From an uncultured Oleispira sp. (GTDB lineage: Bacteria > Pseudomonadota > Gammaproteobacteria > Pseudomonadales > Oceanobacteraceae), in assembly GCA_913019965.1 (NCBI GenBank), contig CAJVZR010000003.1, positions 1 through 64,000 of the forward strand: a stretch of 64,000 bases of DNA, read 5' to 3'. Positions 1 through 10,200 of the stretch are shown piece by piece. Each line of letters begins with the position of its first letter. Within the stretch, counting starts at the first letter, position 1. Under the pieces are notes generated by a model. The model was given only the letters and a program-made list of their open reading frames with translations. It searched no databases and was not told where the DNA came from. Both the position numbers and the translations under genes were made by a program.

Positions 1-351
<351 letters not shown>

Positions 352-354
352 TAT

Positions 355-412
355 AACACCAAAACTTCGCTCTCCTTCTTTTTAATAGAGAGAAAGAGTA
401 GAGGTTGGTGTT
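355..412 (+). other. Long imperfect hairpin in 23S-5S spacer
   Basis: Immediately after the 23S end, AACACCA at 355-361 pairs with TGGTGTT at 406-412, and the stem continues inward through CTCT/AGAG-rich segments around a short loop near 380-386. The position fits an rRNA processing stem. The rest of the 23S-5S spacer (413-566) holds no tRNA; a second weak pairing of GTGTC (480-484) with GACAC (536-540) is also possible. Confidence 0.45.
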
Positions 413-566
413 GTGCGATCAGAACTGATTAGAACAACATTTAATACGAGAATTAATACTAAGATAAAACGAAATCATGTGTCCGACCCTATTTGCTAAG
501 TTATGCAGTCTCCCTGATCGAAAGAAAAGGTAGCAGACACTAAGACAACAACGAAGCATCAAGGTT

Positions 567-685
567 TGCTTGACGACAATAGCGCTGTGGAACCACCTGA
601 ACCCATCCCGAACTCAGAAGTGAAACGCAGTAGCGCCGATGGTAGTGTGGGGCTTCCCCATGTGAGAGTAGGTCATCGTCAAGCT
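567..685 (+). rRNA. rrf: 5S ribosomal RNA
   Basis: A complete 5S rRNA of about 119 nt. The first helix TGCTTGACGA pairs with the closing TCGTCAAGC. Between them are the conserved segments AACCACCTGAACCCATCCCG, AACTCAGAAGTGAAACG and GATGGTAGTGTGG. The order 23S-5S with no tRNA in the spacer is the usual arrangement. Ends are accurate to one or two bases. A 69-codon open frame runs through it and is not a gene. Confidence 0.97.
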
Positions 686-693
686 CTTATTCT

Positions 694-730
694 AAAAACC
701 CTAACAGGTCTGCCTGTTAGGGTTTTTTTT
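694..730 (+). terminator. Rho-independent terminator of rRNA operon
   Basis: Perfect 10-bp stem CCCTAACAGG / CCTGTTAGGG with a four-base loop, followed by a run of eight T. It lies 9 bases after the 5S gene and closes the rRNA operon. Confidence 0.93.
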
Positions 731-815
731 CGTCTGCAGAAAAGTGCTCTTAAAAAGTGTGGATCTGTAGCATAATCAGATGCTTATTCTTTCTGACAAT
801 GATTAAGGACTTATC

Positions 816-1271
816 ATGAAACAAACCGCCGTATTTTTATTTTCACTTATCTGTGCTTCTTTTACTTTTGCAGAAAACGCGTCTGTGGCCAGTGTTAAAG
901 AGCTTATGGATAAAACGGGTACTGGAGAGATGGCAATTCAGGCGATGAATCAAATGTTGCCGATGATTAAAAAAATGGTTCCTGAGGCTCCTGAAGCGTT
1001 TTGGCTTGAGTTTGAACAAGAGCTGAATCCAAATGAATTGGTTGAGATGATTATTCCAATCTATCAAAAGCACTTTAGCCAGGAAGATATTGATGCAGTT
1101 AATGCCTTTTATGATACTAAGGCGGGTAAGAACTTTATTCAAAGCCAACCGTTGATCATGCAAGAATCAATGATTGTTGGCCAAGCTTGGTCGCAGGGCA
1201 TTGTTCAAAAGGTGATGATGAAAGCGCAGGCCGCTAAACCTCAGTCTCCTCAAGCTTCTACTCCGCAATAA
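816..1271 (+). CDS. DUF2059 domain-containing exported protein
   Basis: A 151-residue protein with a clear cleavable signal peptide (residues 1-19, hydrophobic core, A-x-A-like end TFA). Residues about 70-130 match the DUF2059 family: an all-helical segment with ELNPNELVEMIIPIYQKHFS followed by DIDAVNAFYDTKAGKNF. The function of this periplasmic family is unknown. The C-terminal 20 residues are Ala/Gln/Pro-rich and probably unstructured. The next gene begins 3 bases after the stop, so the two are likely co-transcribed. Family assignment is by motif recall. Confidence 0.85.
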   Translation: MKQTAVFLFSLICASFTFAENASVASVKELMDKTGTGEMAIQAMNQMLPMIKKMVPEAPEAFWLEFEQELNPNELVEMIIPIYQKHFSQEDIDAVNAFYDTKAGKNFIQSQPLIMQESMIVGQAWSQGIVQKVMMKAQAAKPQSPQASTPQ

Positions 1272-1274
1272 ATA

Positions 1275-2078
1275 GTGCGCTTTAATCACTCTAAGCATCA
1301 GCAGGTAGTTTTGTTGATGGTATCGCTTGTAGGCTCATTAGCGAGCCATGCGGAACTGGAAACCGGGCTGGGCATCAGTGCAGTGCATGTTCCTCATTAC
1401 TTAGGTAGTGAGGATGCTGAGATTTATGTGGTTCCTGTTCCTTATATTCGCTATCGCAGTGAAAATCTCAATATTGACCGCAATTTTATTCAGCAGAAAT
1501 TGTTTCACCGTGGACAGTGGAGTATTGAACTCAGTTTAAGTGGTGCAGTTCCTGTTGATAACGATAAAAGCGCTGCCCGAGAAGGAATGGATGATCTCGA
1601 TTTTATTGGCGAGATGGGTCCCGCTTTGCAATATCATTTCCGAGGTGATCGCTTAAGTGAAAATGCTCTTTATTTCTCGGCGCCTGTTCGAGGTGCTATT
1701 AGTACTGATTTAACCCATGCCCGTTATCGTGGTTATACTTTTAACCCTAGGCTAATTTGGCGTCGTAGCTATCAGTATGATGATATGCAGGTGCGTTCTC
1801 AGGTATCTTCGGGTTTACGCTTTGCTAGTGCTCATATGCATGATTATATCTATGGTGTTGATGAGCGCTTTAAAACCGATGAGCGTGAGTCGTATGATGC
1901 TGCCTCGGGGTATGGTGGAATTACTTTAAGTTTTAGTTCGTCGCTTTTATTTGACGATTATATGCTGGCGGGCTTTATTCGTTATGCCAATATAGCGGGG
2001 GCTACCTTTGAAGATAGCCCTTTGGTAAAACAATCGTCTAGTATCTTATTTGGTGGAGCTTGGGTGCATTTGTTTTGA
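1275..2078 (+). CDS. MipA/OmpV family outer membrane protein
   Basis: A 267-residue predicted outer-membrane beta-barrel with a signal peptide from the GTG start (cleavage after SHA, about residue 26). MipA/OmpV proteins are barrel proteins, some of which scaffold murein enzymes; many have no assigned role. Support: the opening YLGSEDAEIYVVPVPYIRYR (compare the family pattern of a pale-lined barrel start), alternating hydrophobic strands, and the family-typical ending AGATFEDSPLVKQ followed by a final Phe. The GTG has no obvious ribosome binding site and sits 3 bases after the previous stop; an ATG at 1317 would give too short a signal peptide. Confidence 0.85.
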   Translation: MRFNHSKHQQVVLLMVSLVGSLASHAELETGLGISAVHVPHYLGSEDAEIYVVPVPYIRYRSENLNIDRNFIQQKLFHRGQWSIELSLSGAVPVDNDKSAAREGMDDLDFIGEMGPALQYHFRGDRLSENALYFSAPVRGAISTDLTHARYRGYTFNPRLIWRRSYQYDDMQVRSQVSSGLRFASAHMHDYIYGVDERFKTDERESYDAASGYGGITLSFSSSLLFDDYMLAGFIRYANIAGATFEDSPLVKQSSSILFGGAWVHLF

Positions 2079-2087
2079 GCCCTGAGG

Positions 2088-3302
2088 TTACTCAATGAAT
2101 CGTGCTAGCTGCTTTTGGGTGGTGGCTGTTTCTTGCAACATGGTTTGGGTATGTTGATTAATCTTCTCCATAGATGTTGTAACTTCTTTTCCTAAATCAT
2201 TAATATTGACGAGAAGTTGATCGTTTTCTTCGAAAGCGATATCGACGGTTTTGATATCTTGTTCAACCCCTGATAATGCATTGAGGTCTTGGTTAAAAGC
2301 TTCAACCATTTCGGCAAATTTATCTGAATTCTCTCCCATATTGACTTTAAGTTGTTCTGAAACTGCATTCAGCTCGGAAGACTCTTTTTCTGTATGGGCG
2401 ACTAGCTTTTCCATGCCTGTAATGTGCTCGTTAATTTCGACGGTTGCAGTATTCACTTTTTGAGCGAGGGTGCGTACTTCATCAGCCACCACCGCAAACC
2501 CGCGACCACTTTCTCCGGCGCGGGCAGCTTCAATCGCTGCATTCAATGCTAATAAGTTAGTCTGTTCTGAGAAGCCTTCTACGAGTTTTAAGATATTGCG
2601 GATGTTGCTGGCGCTGTCACTTAACTTGCCGACGGTATTGCCAAAATCTCCCAATAGCTGATTAATGCCATTGATTTTACCTTGCATGTCTTTCAGATCG
2701 GATGACGATTGCTGCGCCGTACCCACGTTCAGTTGAGTTGAATGCGATAGCTGCTGAATATTCTCGCTAATAGAGTGAAGGCTTTGTGTTAGTTGGTCAC
2801 TGCTATCATGAATGTTTTGTCCTAACTGGCCTTGTTGGTCGGTATTTTTGATACCTTGATCAACAGAGCTTAAGACCTTCTTATTGACTTCGCTGGCATT
2901 GAGAGCATGGCTATAGGTGTCTTGCAGTAGCGCTTGTAGATGGTCTATAAAACCATTGTAGTTACTGGCTAAAGCGCCAAACTCATCATGGCTGAAGCTG
3001 GGTAGGCGTTGAGATAGATCGCCTTGTTGCTGATTGATGTTTTCCAACGTTGCTTGCATCAGTTTAACTGGGCGGACAATGAGGTGATTCAAATAGAATA
3101 ATGTGAAAGCAAATGCGGTAGAGCTTAATAGCATGATGCCATAGAGACCTGATTGTTTGTCAGCAGGAATCAGGTCGCGGAGCTGCCAGTATGCGAGTAT
3201 CTGGATGGTAAAAAGAAAAATTAGATTACCGACTATTTTTCGATTGAGAGTATAGAAAAACGCTTTTTCGATTTGGTTGTAGGTCGATTTAAACCACAGC
3301 AT
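2088..3302 (-). CDS. Methyl-accepting chemotaxis protein without sensor domain
   Basis: A 404-residue chemoreceptor. Two membrane segments (about 24-42 and 54-74) are separated by only about ten residues, so there is no periplasmic ligand domain. A HAMP domain (about 75-130) follows, then a long helical signalling domain with the conserved hairpin tip around [20 protein letters not shown]. The protein would relay signals to CheA/CheW; with no outside domain it may sense membrane or cytoplasmic state. No C-terminal CheR pentapeptide is seen. It ends 9 bases from the convergent MipA gene. Confidence 0.93.
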   Translation of the reverse strand: MLWFKSTYNQIEKAFFYTLNRKIVGNLIFLFTIQILAYWQLRDLIPADKQSGLYGIMLLSSTAFAFTLFYLNHLIVRPVKLMQATLENINQQQGDLSQRLPSFSHDEFGALASNYNGFIDHLQALLQDTYSHALNASEVNKKVLSSVDQGIKNTDQQGQLGQNIHDSSDQLTQSLHSISENIQQLSHSTQLNVGTAQQSSSDLKDMQGKINGINQLLGDFGNTVGKLSDSASNIRNILKLVEGFSEQTNLLALNAAIEAARAGESGRGFAVVADEVRTLAQKVNTATVEINEHITGMEKLVAHTEKESSELNAVSEQLKVNMGENSDKFAEMVEAFNQDLNALSGVEQDIKTVDIAFEENDQLLVNINDLGKEVTTSMEKINQHTQTMLQETATTQKQLARFIE

Positions 3303-3402
3303 ATACTAGATATCCTTTAATTATTGCTACTAAGTATAGTCAAGAACTAGTGGCTTATTCTTAGAATTGTTATTTTGCTGCGGTTTAGACTTTCCTTATG
3401 AG

Positions 3403-4113
3403 TTAGGTCATTTTTTTACCGAGATAGCTTTGCTTTTTCTTCACAAATTCAACTAGAGCATATTGGTAATCAAGGCTGACAGCATTTTTGACAGAGGGAC
3501 GATTCGCTAGGTGTTTTCGCCAAGAATTGATGCTATCTAATCCCTGGAAGCAAGGAATATCGACATAGCTTTGGAATGCATCAAAATAGCGAAAGACAGG
3601 GGCGAAAGCGGCATCGACTAGGCTGAAGCTGCTGCCATTGAAGTAGCGTAAGTGAAGGCAGTTAGTTATATCGGGATTATTTTTATTCAGTTCACTATTT
3701 AGCTGAACGAACTGCTGGGTGAGCGTACTCTGTACCTGTTCAAACTCTTGTTGGCTTGTGGCGCTATAGAACTTACTTATTTGATTGAGTAAGTTCGTAC
3801 TAAATTCTATCCATGCACGGTGATGCGCTCTCTCTATTGGTTGGGGTGGCAAAAGCTTACCCGGGGTTGTCTCGTCTAGAAATTCACAGATTACAGCAGA
3901 TTCAAATAATACGGTTTGTGATTCATTTTTCGCAGAAATAATCAGCACTGGCACCTTGCCTGTGGGTGATAAGGTTTTAAACCATTGTGGTTTATCTGCT
4001 AGTTCTATATCTGTACGTTTATAAGGGATGGCTTTTTCTTTAAGGGTAATGACCGAGCGTTGCACATAGGGGCAAAGCTTATATGCGACTAGGTGTCTAA
4101 GATCTTGTGTCAT
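3403..4113 (-). CDS. Glutathione S-transferase family protein
   Basis: A 236-residue cytosolic GST-like protein. The N-terminal thioredoxin-like domain (about 1-85) carries CPYVQR at the active-site position, the cis-proline motif GKVPVLI and the glutathione-contacting ESAVICEFLDE. A helical C-terminal domain with the DAAFAPVFRYFD segment follows. The substrate is not known; the CPY start is typical of omega-like or stringent-starvation-like GSTs. It is divergent from the LysR regulator that begins about 110 bases away, which suggests that the regulator controls it. Confidence 0.85.
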   Translation of the reverse strand: MTQDLRHLVAYKLCPYVQRSVITLKEKAIPYKRTDIELADKPQWFKTLSPTGKVPVLIISAKNESQTVLFESAVICEFLDETTPGKLLPPQPIERAHHRAWIEFSTNLLNQISKFYSATSQQEFEQVQSTLTQQFVQLNSELNKNNPDITNCLHLRYFNGSSFSLVDAAFAPVFRYFDAFQSYVDIPCFQGLDSINSWRKHLANRPSVKNAVSLDYQYALVEFVKKKQSYLGKKMT

Positions 4114-4226
4114 GGAGGTTATCCTTTAATATTTTTGAATTTTCATTATCATCCTTGTAAGTGCGCAAGTTAATTGGCAAATAATGCAAGGTAATCTTGC
4201 ATAAGTGCAAGGTGAGAGGGCATACA

Positions 4227-5099
4227 ATGAATATGGACTGGAATGCATTAAAGAGCTTTCTGGCAATTGCAGAGCAAGGCTCTTTATCGGGGGCTGCAGC
4301 ATTATTAGGCGTTAATCATTCAACGATATTTCGTCGTTTACAGGCGTTTGAGCAAGAATTGGGTGGACGCTTATTTGATAAGTTGGAGAATCGCTATGTC
4401 TTAACCCCTATGGGGGAGGAGTTACTTGTCTATGCTAAGCGGGCTTCAGGTTTGTTTAATGAAATTGAGCGCTCGTTAGTCGGTAAGGATGTACGGCCTT
4501 CTGGTGTGGTTAAGATTACTGCGCCTTTTAATTTGGCGACACGATTTTTACCTCAGGCGCTAGCCGAATTCCGCAAGTCTTATCCTGATATTGAGATTGA
4601 ATTATTATCAAGCAATCAGATGGTGAATATGAATAACCGATTAGCAGATATTGCTATTAGGTCGACGGATAAGCCTCCCATGCATTTGGTCGGAAAGAAA
4701 GTTGCTTCTATTCCCTGGGGAATCTTTTCTGCTGCAGATCAAAGTATTGCTGCTTGTGAGAGGGTTTCTATCGATGAACTGAGTGAGTATCCGCTGATTG
4801 GGGGAGCGGGTGCGATGCAAGATCTTAATGTATTTGCTTGGTTGGAGAAGCACTTCTCGGCTCATATTAGTACGCGTTGTGATGAATTGACGGCCATGTC
4901 GTATTTTGCACAAGCGCAGCAAGGACTCGCATTTTTGCCACTTGACCAAAGCCGTGAGGGTTTAGCTCAGGTAGGGGATTTGCCGCCCCAATTTAATAGT
5001 GAATTATGGATCTTGCTTCACCCTGATTTGCGTAAAGTGGAGCGTATCCGCTTGGTTTATGATCATTTAGCCAACTATTTTTCTGCATTGAATTATTAA
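4227..5099 (+). CDS. LysR family transcriptional regulator
   Basis: A 290-residue LysR-type regulator. The winged helix-turn-helix occupies residues about 1-60 (WNALKSFLAIAEQGSLSGAA, then FRRLQAFEQELGGRLF) and the periplasmic-binding-like effector domain about 88-290. The ATG at 4227 is chosen because GAGAGG lies just upstream; an in-frame TTG at 4197 would add ten unlikely residues. It is divergent from the GST gene, the common arrangement of a LysR regulator and its target. The effector is unknown. Confidence 0.92.
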   Translation: MNMDWNALKSFLAIAEQGSLSGAAALLGVNHSTIFRRLQAFEQELGGRLFDKLENRYVLTPMGEELLVYAKRASGLFNEIERSLVGKDVRPSGVVKITAPFNLATRFLPQALAEFRKSYPDIEIELLSSNQMVNMNNRLADIAIRSTDKPPMHLVGKKVASIPWGIFSAADQSIAACERVSIDELSEYPLIGGAGAMQDLNVFAWLEKHFSAHISTRCDELTAMSYFAQAQQGLAFLPLDQSREGLAQVGDLPPQFNSELWILLHPDLRKVERIRLVYDHLANYFSALNY

Positions 5100-5169
5100 T
5101 TATTAAGGTTTTTTTGTAGGTTGCTGTGTCTATACTGGGTTAAGCACTAGTCATTCCTCATGAGAGTTT

Positions 5170-5940
5170 ATGAACAATTTTTATTTTGGGCTGCTGCTAT
5201 TATTAGCCTTACCTGTTAACTCGTTAGTAGAGGCCTGCTCTATTGACGCCGGTCTTGGTAGAGACAAAGCTGAATGTAATAAGACCATTGATTATTTGAT
5301 CTATGGGACTTCAGCCGAACCGCTACAGATCATTGAGCAAGATGGTCGTTTTAGTGGTTTTATGACAGATGTAGTCAACGAGGTGTTTGCGGATAGCGAA
5401 ATATCTATTGTTCCTGTCGTTAAGCCCATTATTCGCCATAAAGATGCAATGGAGAATGGCAGTGCTAAACGCTGGGTTGCTTATGCTTTAAATTCTTGGC
5501 GCCAGCAGCCTATTTGGCAAGATGCCACTTTTTCTGATGTTGAATTACTGCCTTATACATTATCTTTGGGTTATAAGGACTTAGGTGAATGGCCACCTCC
5601 TTTTCCTGCTGTTGATGTGACGACTTTGGCTGAGAAAGGGGTCGTTTGGATTAGAGGGTTCAAATATCCAGGTACAGCTCAATTTAGTAGTCAGTATGGC
5701 TTTGAGTTTGAGCGTACTAAGAATCATGTATCAATGCTGAATATGGTTGAGGCAGGGCACGTACGGTATTTTATGGAGCATGCGCCGAGGATGAAGTATG
5801 TAATGAAAAAACACGGAGTAAACGTTAACGGTTATGATTTCTTCACTCTGGCTGATTATGTTCCTCCTACCAGTTTGACCTTGCTGATGAGTAATGATCT
5901 AGGAGCAGAAAAAATCGCATGGATTAATCGCCGTTTATAG
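5170..5940 (+). CDS. Periplasmic solute-binding-like protein, C-terminus cut by amber codon
   Basis: A 256-residue exported protein resembling bacterial extracellular solute-binding proteins of family 3. Residues 1-22 form a signal peptide; IDYLIYGTSAEPLQIIEQDGRF followed by SGFMTDVVNEVF is the usual first strand-helix unit. The reading frame ends in TAG at 5938-5940, but it continues in frame as AMKDSGRLRVLAKPYGL to a TAA at 5992-5994. That continuation looks like the normal last helix of this family (compare the pattern of a final short helix ending in YG). The gene is therefore likely truncated by a nonsense change, or a sequencing error is present. No transporter genes are adjacent. Confidence 0.75.
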   Translation: MNNFYFGLLLLLALPVNSLVEACSIDAGLGRDKAECNKTIDYLIYGTSAEPLQIIEQDGRFSGFMTDVVNEVFADSEISIVPVVKPIIRHKDAMENGSAKRWVAYALNSWRQQPIWQDATFSDVELLPYTLSLGYKDLGEWPPPFPAVDVTTLAEKGVVWIRGFKYPGTAQFSSQYGFEFERTKNHVSMLNMVEAGHVRYFMEHAPRMKYVMKKHGVNVNGYDFFTLADYVPPTSLTLLMSNDLGAEKIAWINRRL

Positions 5941-6050
5941 GCCATGAAAGACTCTGGTCGATTACGTGTTTTGGCCAAACCGTATGGTCTATAAAATGCG
6001 CTAATGGTATGATTTGGCAAAATTTATACTGTTATTTTTAGGTTGTAAGC

Positions 6051-6464
6051 ATGTCAAAGAGTTTTGAAGTTCAAGGGGCTATCCATTCTATTGGTGAGAC
6101 TCAATCGTTTGGTCAAAATGGTTTTACTAAGCGTGAATTCGTAATCAAGGTAACGGGAGAAGGGGAAAACCCTGCTTACCCTAACTATTTGGCGCTGGAA
6201 TTGTTAAAGGATAAGTGTGCGCTGATGGACCAATATCAGTTAGGGCAAGAAATTATTGCTCATTTTAACTTATCAGGTCGTCTTTGGGCTGCACAGGGCA
6301 AACCTGAGAAGTGCTTTACCAGTTTGCAGGCTTGGCGCATTGAGAGTGCTGATGCGGGCTTTGGTGGTTCTGCACCAGCCGCGGGTAATGACTTCGATAT
6401 GGGTGGCTTTACCCCGTCTTCAAGTAATTTCTCTGGCAACATGGATGAAGATGTTCCGTTTTAG
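6051..6464 (+). CDS. DUF3127 protein, SSB-like with acidic tail
   Basis: A 137-residue protein matching DUF3127, a predicted OB-fold family. The core is about residues 1-105 (SFEVQGAIHSIGETQSFGQNG, then KREFVIKVTG). A Gly/Ser/Phe-rich linker follows, and the last six residues are DEDVPF. This closely resembles the DDDIPF tip by which single-stranded DNA-binding proteins recruit partner enzymes. The layout of OB fold, flexible linker and acidic tip is that of SSB, although sequence identity with SSB is not obvious. A small gene begins 46 bases downstream. Confidence 0.8.
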   Translation: MSKSFEVQGAIHSIGETQSFGQNGFTKREFVIKVTGEGENPAYPNYLALELLKDKCALMDQYQLGQEIIAHFNLSGRLWAAQGKPEKCFTSLQAWRIESADAGFGGSAPAAGNDFDMGGFTPSSSNFSGNMDEDVPF

Positions 6465-6510
6465 AGCCTGTATAGGTCAATTAATCGATTAATTATTCAG
6501 GTGATACAGC

Positions 6511-6681
6511 ATGTCTAAAACGATTTTAAAATTTGAATACGAAAAAGAAACTAAGAACAGCGTGCGCTACCAAGAAGTTCCAGAAGAAGGAAAGGCCCCT
6601 GTAATGGGGACTATTTATGTGCAAAAGTGGTTTGCGGGTAGTACTAAAAATATTGAGCTGACGATTGATAAAAAGGACTGA
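6511..6681 (+). CDS. Small conserved-looking protein, 56 residues
   Basis: A short open frame starting at ATG 6511 and ending TGA at 6681. The product begins MSKTILKFEYEKETKNSVRY and ends ELTIDKKD; it is charged, without membrane segments, and predicted to be mostly beta strand (GTIYVQKWF). Sequences of this pattern (a Lys/Thr-rich start, VRY, then YVQK) occur as uncharacterised small proteins in bacteria, by recall. It follows the DUF3127 gene in the same direction with a 46-base gap, so it may be co-transcribed. No function can be given. Confidence 0.7.
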   Translation: MSKTILKFEYEKETKNSVRYQEVPEEGKAPVMGTIYVQKWFAGSTKNIELTIDKKD

Positions 6682-6703
6682 TAGCACTGACTGATAAGGT
6701 TAC

Positions 6704-7213
6704 TTAAAAAGACGCTAGCCATAACCTTAATCTCATTCCCCATAAACTGGTCATGCCCGAGCTGGTGGTAGTGATTTCACCTTGCGGGTTGATGATGAAA
6801 AAACTCGGTGTGACTGCGACGCCCCATTGCTGGCTAATCTGGCCACTATCGTCATTGATGATGGGAAAACTATAATCGTTTTCGGTTAAATAATTTTGGA
6901 TTTCTTCGTCGCTGCCAGATGATAGGGCAACCGAGAGTATTTGGTAATCTGCTTCTTTAGTTAGAGTAATGACAGAAGGCGATGTGGTTTTGCAGATGCC
7001 GCACCAGCTGCCCCAGAAATAAACCAGAGTTGGGCCATCGGCGTAATTAATTTTCTCGAGGTTCGGAGCTAATCCCGTAGTCATATTACGCTGCTGATAC
7101 TGGGTAATGATGAATACAACCGTAAGCATTAAGGCTAATGTTTTTAAATTACTTAACCAAAATTTCTTATCTTTTAGGTTTTTTGTTAGCTGGGTTTTAA
7201 AGTTGCTGAACAT
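6704..7213 (-). CDS. Membrane-anchored thioredoxin-like protein (ScsD/TlpA type)
   Basis: A 169-residue protein with one N-terminal membrane anchor (about 24-41) and a periplasmic thioredoxin fold. The redox motif is WCGIC (Cys71 and Cys74); the cis-proline loop is VAVTPSFFIINPQG. It probably acts as a protein disulfide oxidoreductase or reductase in the periplasm. The short length and the GSWCGIC form resemble ScsD proteins from copper-tolerance operons, but no other scs gene is nearby. It lies downstream of the large lipoprotein gene but behind a strong terminator, so it probably has its own promoter. Confidence 0.86.
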   Translation of the reverse strand: MFSNFKTQLTKNLKDKKFWLSNLKTLALMLTVVFIITQYQQRNMTTGLAPNLEKINYADGPTLVYFWGSWCGICKTTSPSVITLTKEADYQILSVALSSGSDEEIQNYLTENDYSFPIINDDSGQISQQWGVAVTPSFFIINPQGEITTTSSGMTSLWGMRLRLWLASF

Positions 7214-7240
7214 AGTGATGTCTAATTTGTAAAAAGTAAA

Positions 7241-7271
7241 AAGGGCGAGTCAGTGTATCTGACTCGCCCTT
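7241..7271 (-). terminator. Terminator of the large lipoprotein gene
   Basis: Perfect 13-bp stem AAGGGCGAGTCAG / CTGACTCGCCCTT with a five-base loop. Read on the minus strand it is followed by a T-rich run (TTTTTACTTTTT). It sits 25 bases after the stop of the 1200-residue lipoprotein gene. Confidence 0.9.
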
Positions 7272-7296
7272 GATATTTAAGTTCATCTGTTAGGTT

Positions 7297-10200
7297 TTAT
7301 TCTGGTGCTACAAGTGCCGCTGCTGTGGCTAAGTGCACGAAGGCTCGATAGGAATGGTAGTCTTGCATAAAGTCATTTCGGAAACTCATTTGACGAGCTA
7401 TGTGCAATAGCGCAGGAGCCGCTGGATTAAGGTCACCTTCGTCCCACTCCCAAACCCAATCTCTCCAGTTAGCGGGTAACGCTTCGAAAGAGGCTAGGCT
7501 AATAACATCCGAGCTGCTTTGTGGGCTGCTATGGTCGTTATGCGCAAGGACTTCGCTGACGAGGTTGTAATACGGGGTTTTATTGCGGCCGTATTCATCG
7601 GCAATGCTGTGAGCATAGGTTAGGTTGTTGAGGTAGTACCATACGCCGCCCGCTTCACCGTCATTACCAACACCCCATTTGTCGCCACCTTCACTGATGA
7701 TATCAGCAGCATCTAGAATCATGGTTGCGGTGCGGCTATCGCCCGTGCGTTCGTGGTGATACATCAAGCCCGCAGCGCCGCGCACGAAGTAACCAAAAGT
7801 GCCACCGAGAGAGCTATCGCCAATTTCATTATCGATGCCGTTATTATCAAAGGTATCTTGCATCAAAATATTCAAGCGATTGTTGAAACGATTGTAAGTA
7901 GTGGTTTGATCATGGAATACCGCAGCAGCACGGGTTAATACATCGATGCCATTCACTAAAGCGGTATAGTTTGGAGTGCCTACGCCGTAACGGGTCATGA
8001 AGGCCGCAGCTTCAAATAACGCTTCTTTGGCGCGACCATCACCGGTTAAATAATATAAGGTTTCAATCCCAGCTACGTGGGAATATTCAGGTTGCTGAGC
8101 ATAACCCGACCAAGCATCAACACCATGACGGTGCATAGAGCCCACTGCAAACTCACGGTTACGACCGCCCGCCATGGTTTGGTCACTGTGTTTGGTGGCA
8201 TCACCATAGTGAATGATTTGCAGATCTTGGCTGTGTTTTGCTAATGCGCTGGCATCACGGAATAGGTCGCGACTTGGGTTACGTAAGAACTGTACCCATA
8301 GCTGGTTGCTCGGTTCACCTGAGTTACCTGACCAACCGTAGCGACCTTTTTCAGACCAGGTGCAATCAGCGCTATGACCTGGTGCGCAGCCGCCTTTAAA
8401 GTAACCACGAATATCACCATAGTTCAGCATGCCAAACCAGTTGTACTGCTTACGCTGGTTGAAGCGCATAAAGTCTTCGATCACTTTTAATTTGCCGTCG
8501 ATGCGGAAGTGGCGCTCTGATACGTCTTTATCACTGTTGAAGGCGAACTCACCAATACCCATAACATTGGCATTTGAATACCAGTCGCCATCCGCAAGGG
8601 CTAATAATGGGCCTGCGTTTAATTTCTGCGCTAGAGTTTCTGAGCGATCTTGGTCGAGATCACCTGCGGCAAAATCAATCATGAAAGTATCGGTTTTCGC
8701 TAAGCCTTGAGCGCTACGGTTGGTCGTAATACCCGAGGTTTCGCCGTTAGCCGTATCTATACTGCTGGAATAACGTTCTAGGTTTAACGCCGGTGCTGCA
8801 CTTGGGTACAGTTGAACATCAATGCCATTCGCAGTAGCGACTAAACCTTTAGGAAAGTTTTCTGCCATATCTTTTAATACCACAGAGATATTGGTTTGGT
8901 TATTGTGACGGGCAATGTAGCCCTGGGCTTGGCCAGATACATTACTCGCACCAGGTACATTGTGATTGTCGTAACCTAGGTGAGTAACTTCGCCTGTGTT
9001 TGCTGAAACCCCTTCGATCAAGGTACTGGTTCCAGCATAAGGTAGGCGGAAACCGTAGTCGCTGATCTTGTCGTTACCTGTGCCAGTGAAAACTAGAGTA
9101 TGGTCGATTTTTAATTGGCTTTGGCCACGATAAGCATGCACGCGGGTGACGAAAGAAGAATAAGCAATACCGCTATTATCTAAGTGCGTCCCAGAAATGC
9201 GGATCACTGCATGTAGGTCGCCTTGTTCTTCGATGGTGACGGATAAATCCCAAAGGCCGTGTAGGTTAAAATCTTCCCCTTCGCTAGCGACATATTCTTC
9301 ATATTTTTGAATTGGGTCGTTAGCTGCTGGAACTGAATCTGATTTTAATAAACCGCCAAAGTGCGTTTGGCCGTCGACAGAAACCCAAGGGCCACGATCG
9401 CTATTATCGCCTGTTGGGGCAGCAATCACGGTATGGCTATCAGCGCCGGTTGTGAGTATTGCTGAATGGATAATACCGCCGTTATGCTTCGGTACGGTAA
9501 ATTGCAGTGGGCCGGTATCGATATGAATGAAGTCATCGTCTTGGCTTATGGCTAGTGGGTTGTCATTAACTACAGCGCTTGCGGCGTACTTTAATTCTAA
9601 GGCTTTCTCTTCTTGAGCGCCTAGATCAACTTGGGTATCGATGAGCAACCAACGTACAGAACCATCTTCCCATAAAGACAATGGGCGGGTTTGCATCGGT
9701 AAAGCGATGTCAGAACCCGCTGCGGTTAATTGAATGGCATCGTTGGCTTGTACTAAACCTTTTGGAAAAGGAACGCCGGTACGGACGATTTCATTATCGC
9801 GAACGGCATTGGCAGGCTCTGCAACGTTCAACATTACAAGGGCATCACTTAAGCTGGCAATGGCAAAGCTGATAACGAAGTCGCTGGTGATGGCATTCCC
9901 TGCGAGGTCTTCACAGCGAGCGAAATATTCATAATCGTTACCTTGAATAAGATCACTTAGGTACGCTTGATGATGGATTTGATTGCTGCTGCTAAAGCTA
10001 TGTTCCATATCGGCATAAGGGGTATCTGAGTATTCACTGAATTTACACTGAGCCGCTTCGTTGGTATTGATGCTTAATACGCTAGTGCTGATGTTTGAAG
10101 ATAAGGTGCCTGTTGGGCTTGGGTTTGAAATAACCGGGGCAACGACATCAGCACCATAAGTAATTAATAGCTTAGGATGGTAGTCATCATTACTGGCATT

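Noticed and set aside
566..775. Open frame of 69 codons across the 5S rRNA and terminator
   Set aside because: It lies on the 5S gene and its terminator; the RNA gene explains the conservation.
5938..5940. UAG recoding as a sense codon in this organism
   Set aside because: Other genes here, such as the DUF3127 gene and selD, end normally at TAG, so UAG is a stop; a local nonsense change explains the case better.
8429..8710. Plus-strand frames opposite the large lipoprotein gene
   Set aside because: They follow from the codon pattern of the minus-strand gene; their sequences have no recognisable features.
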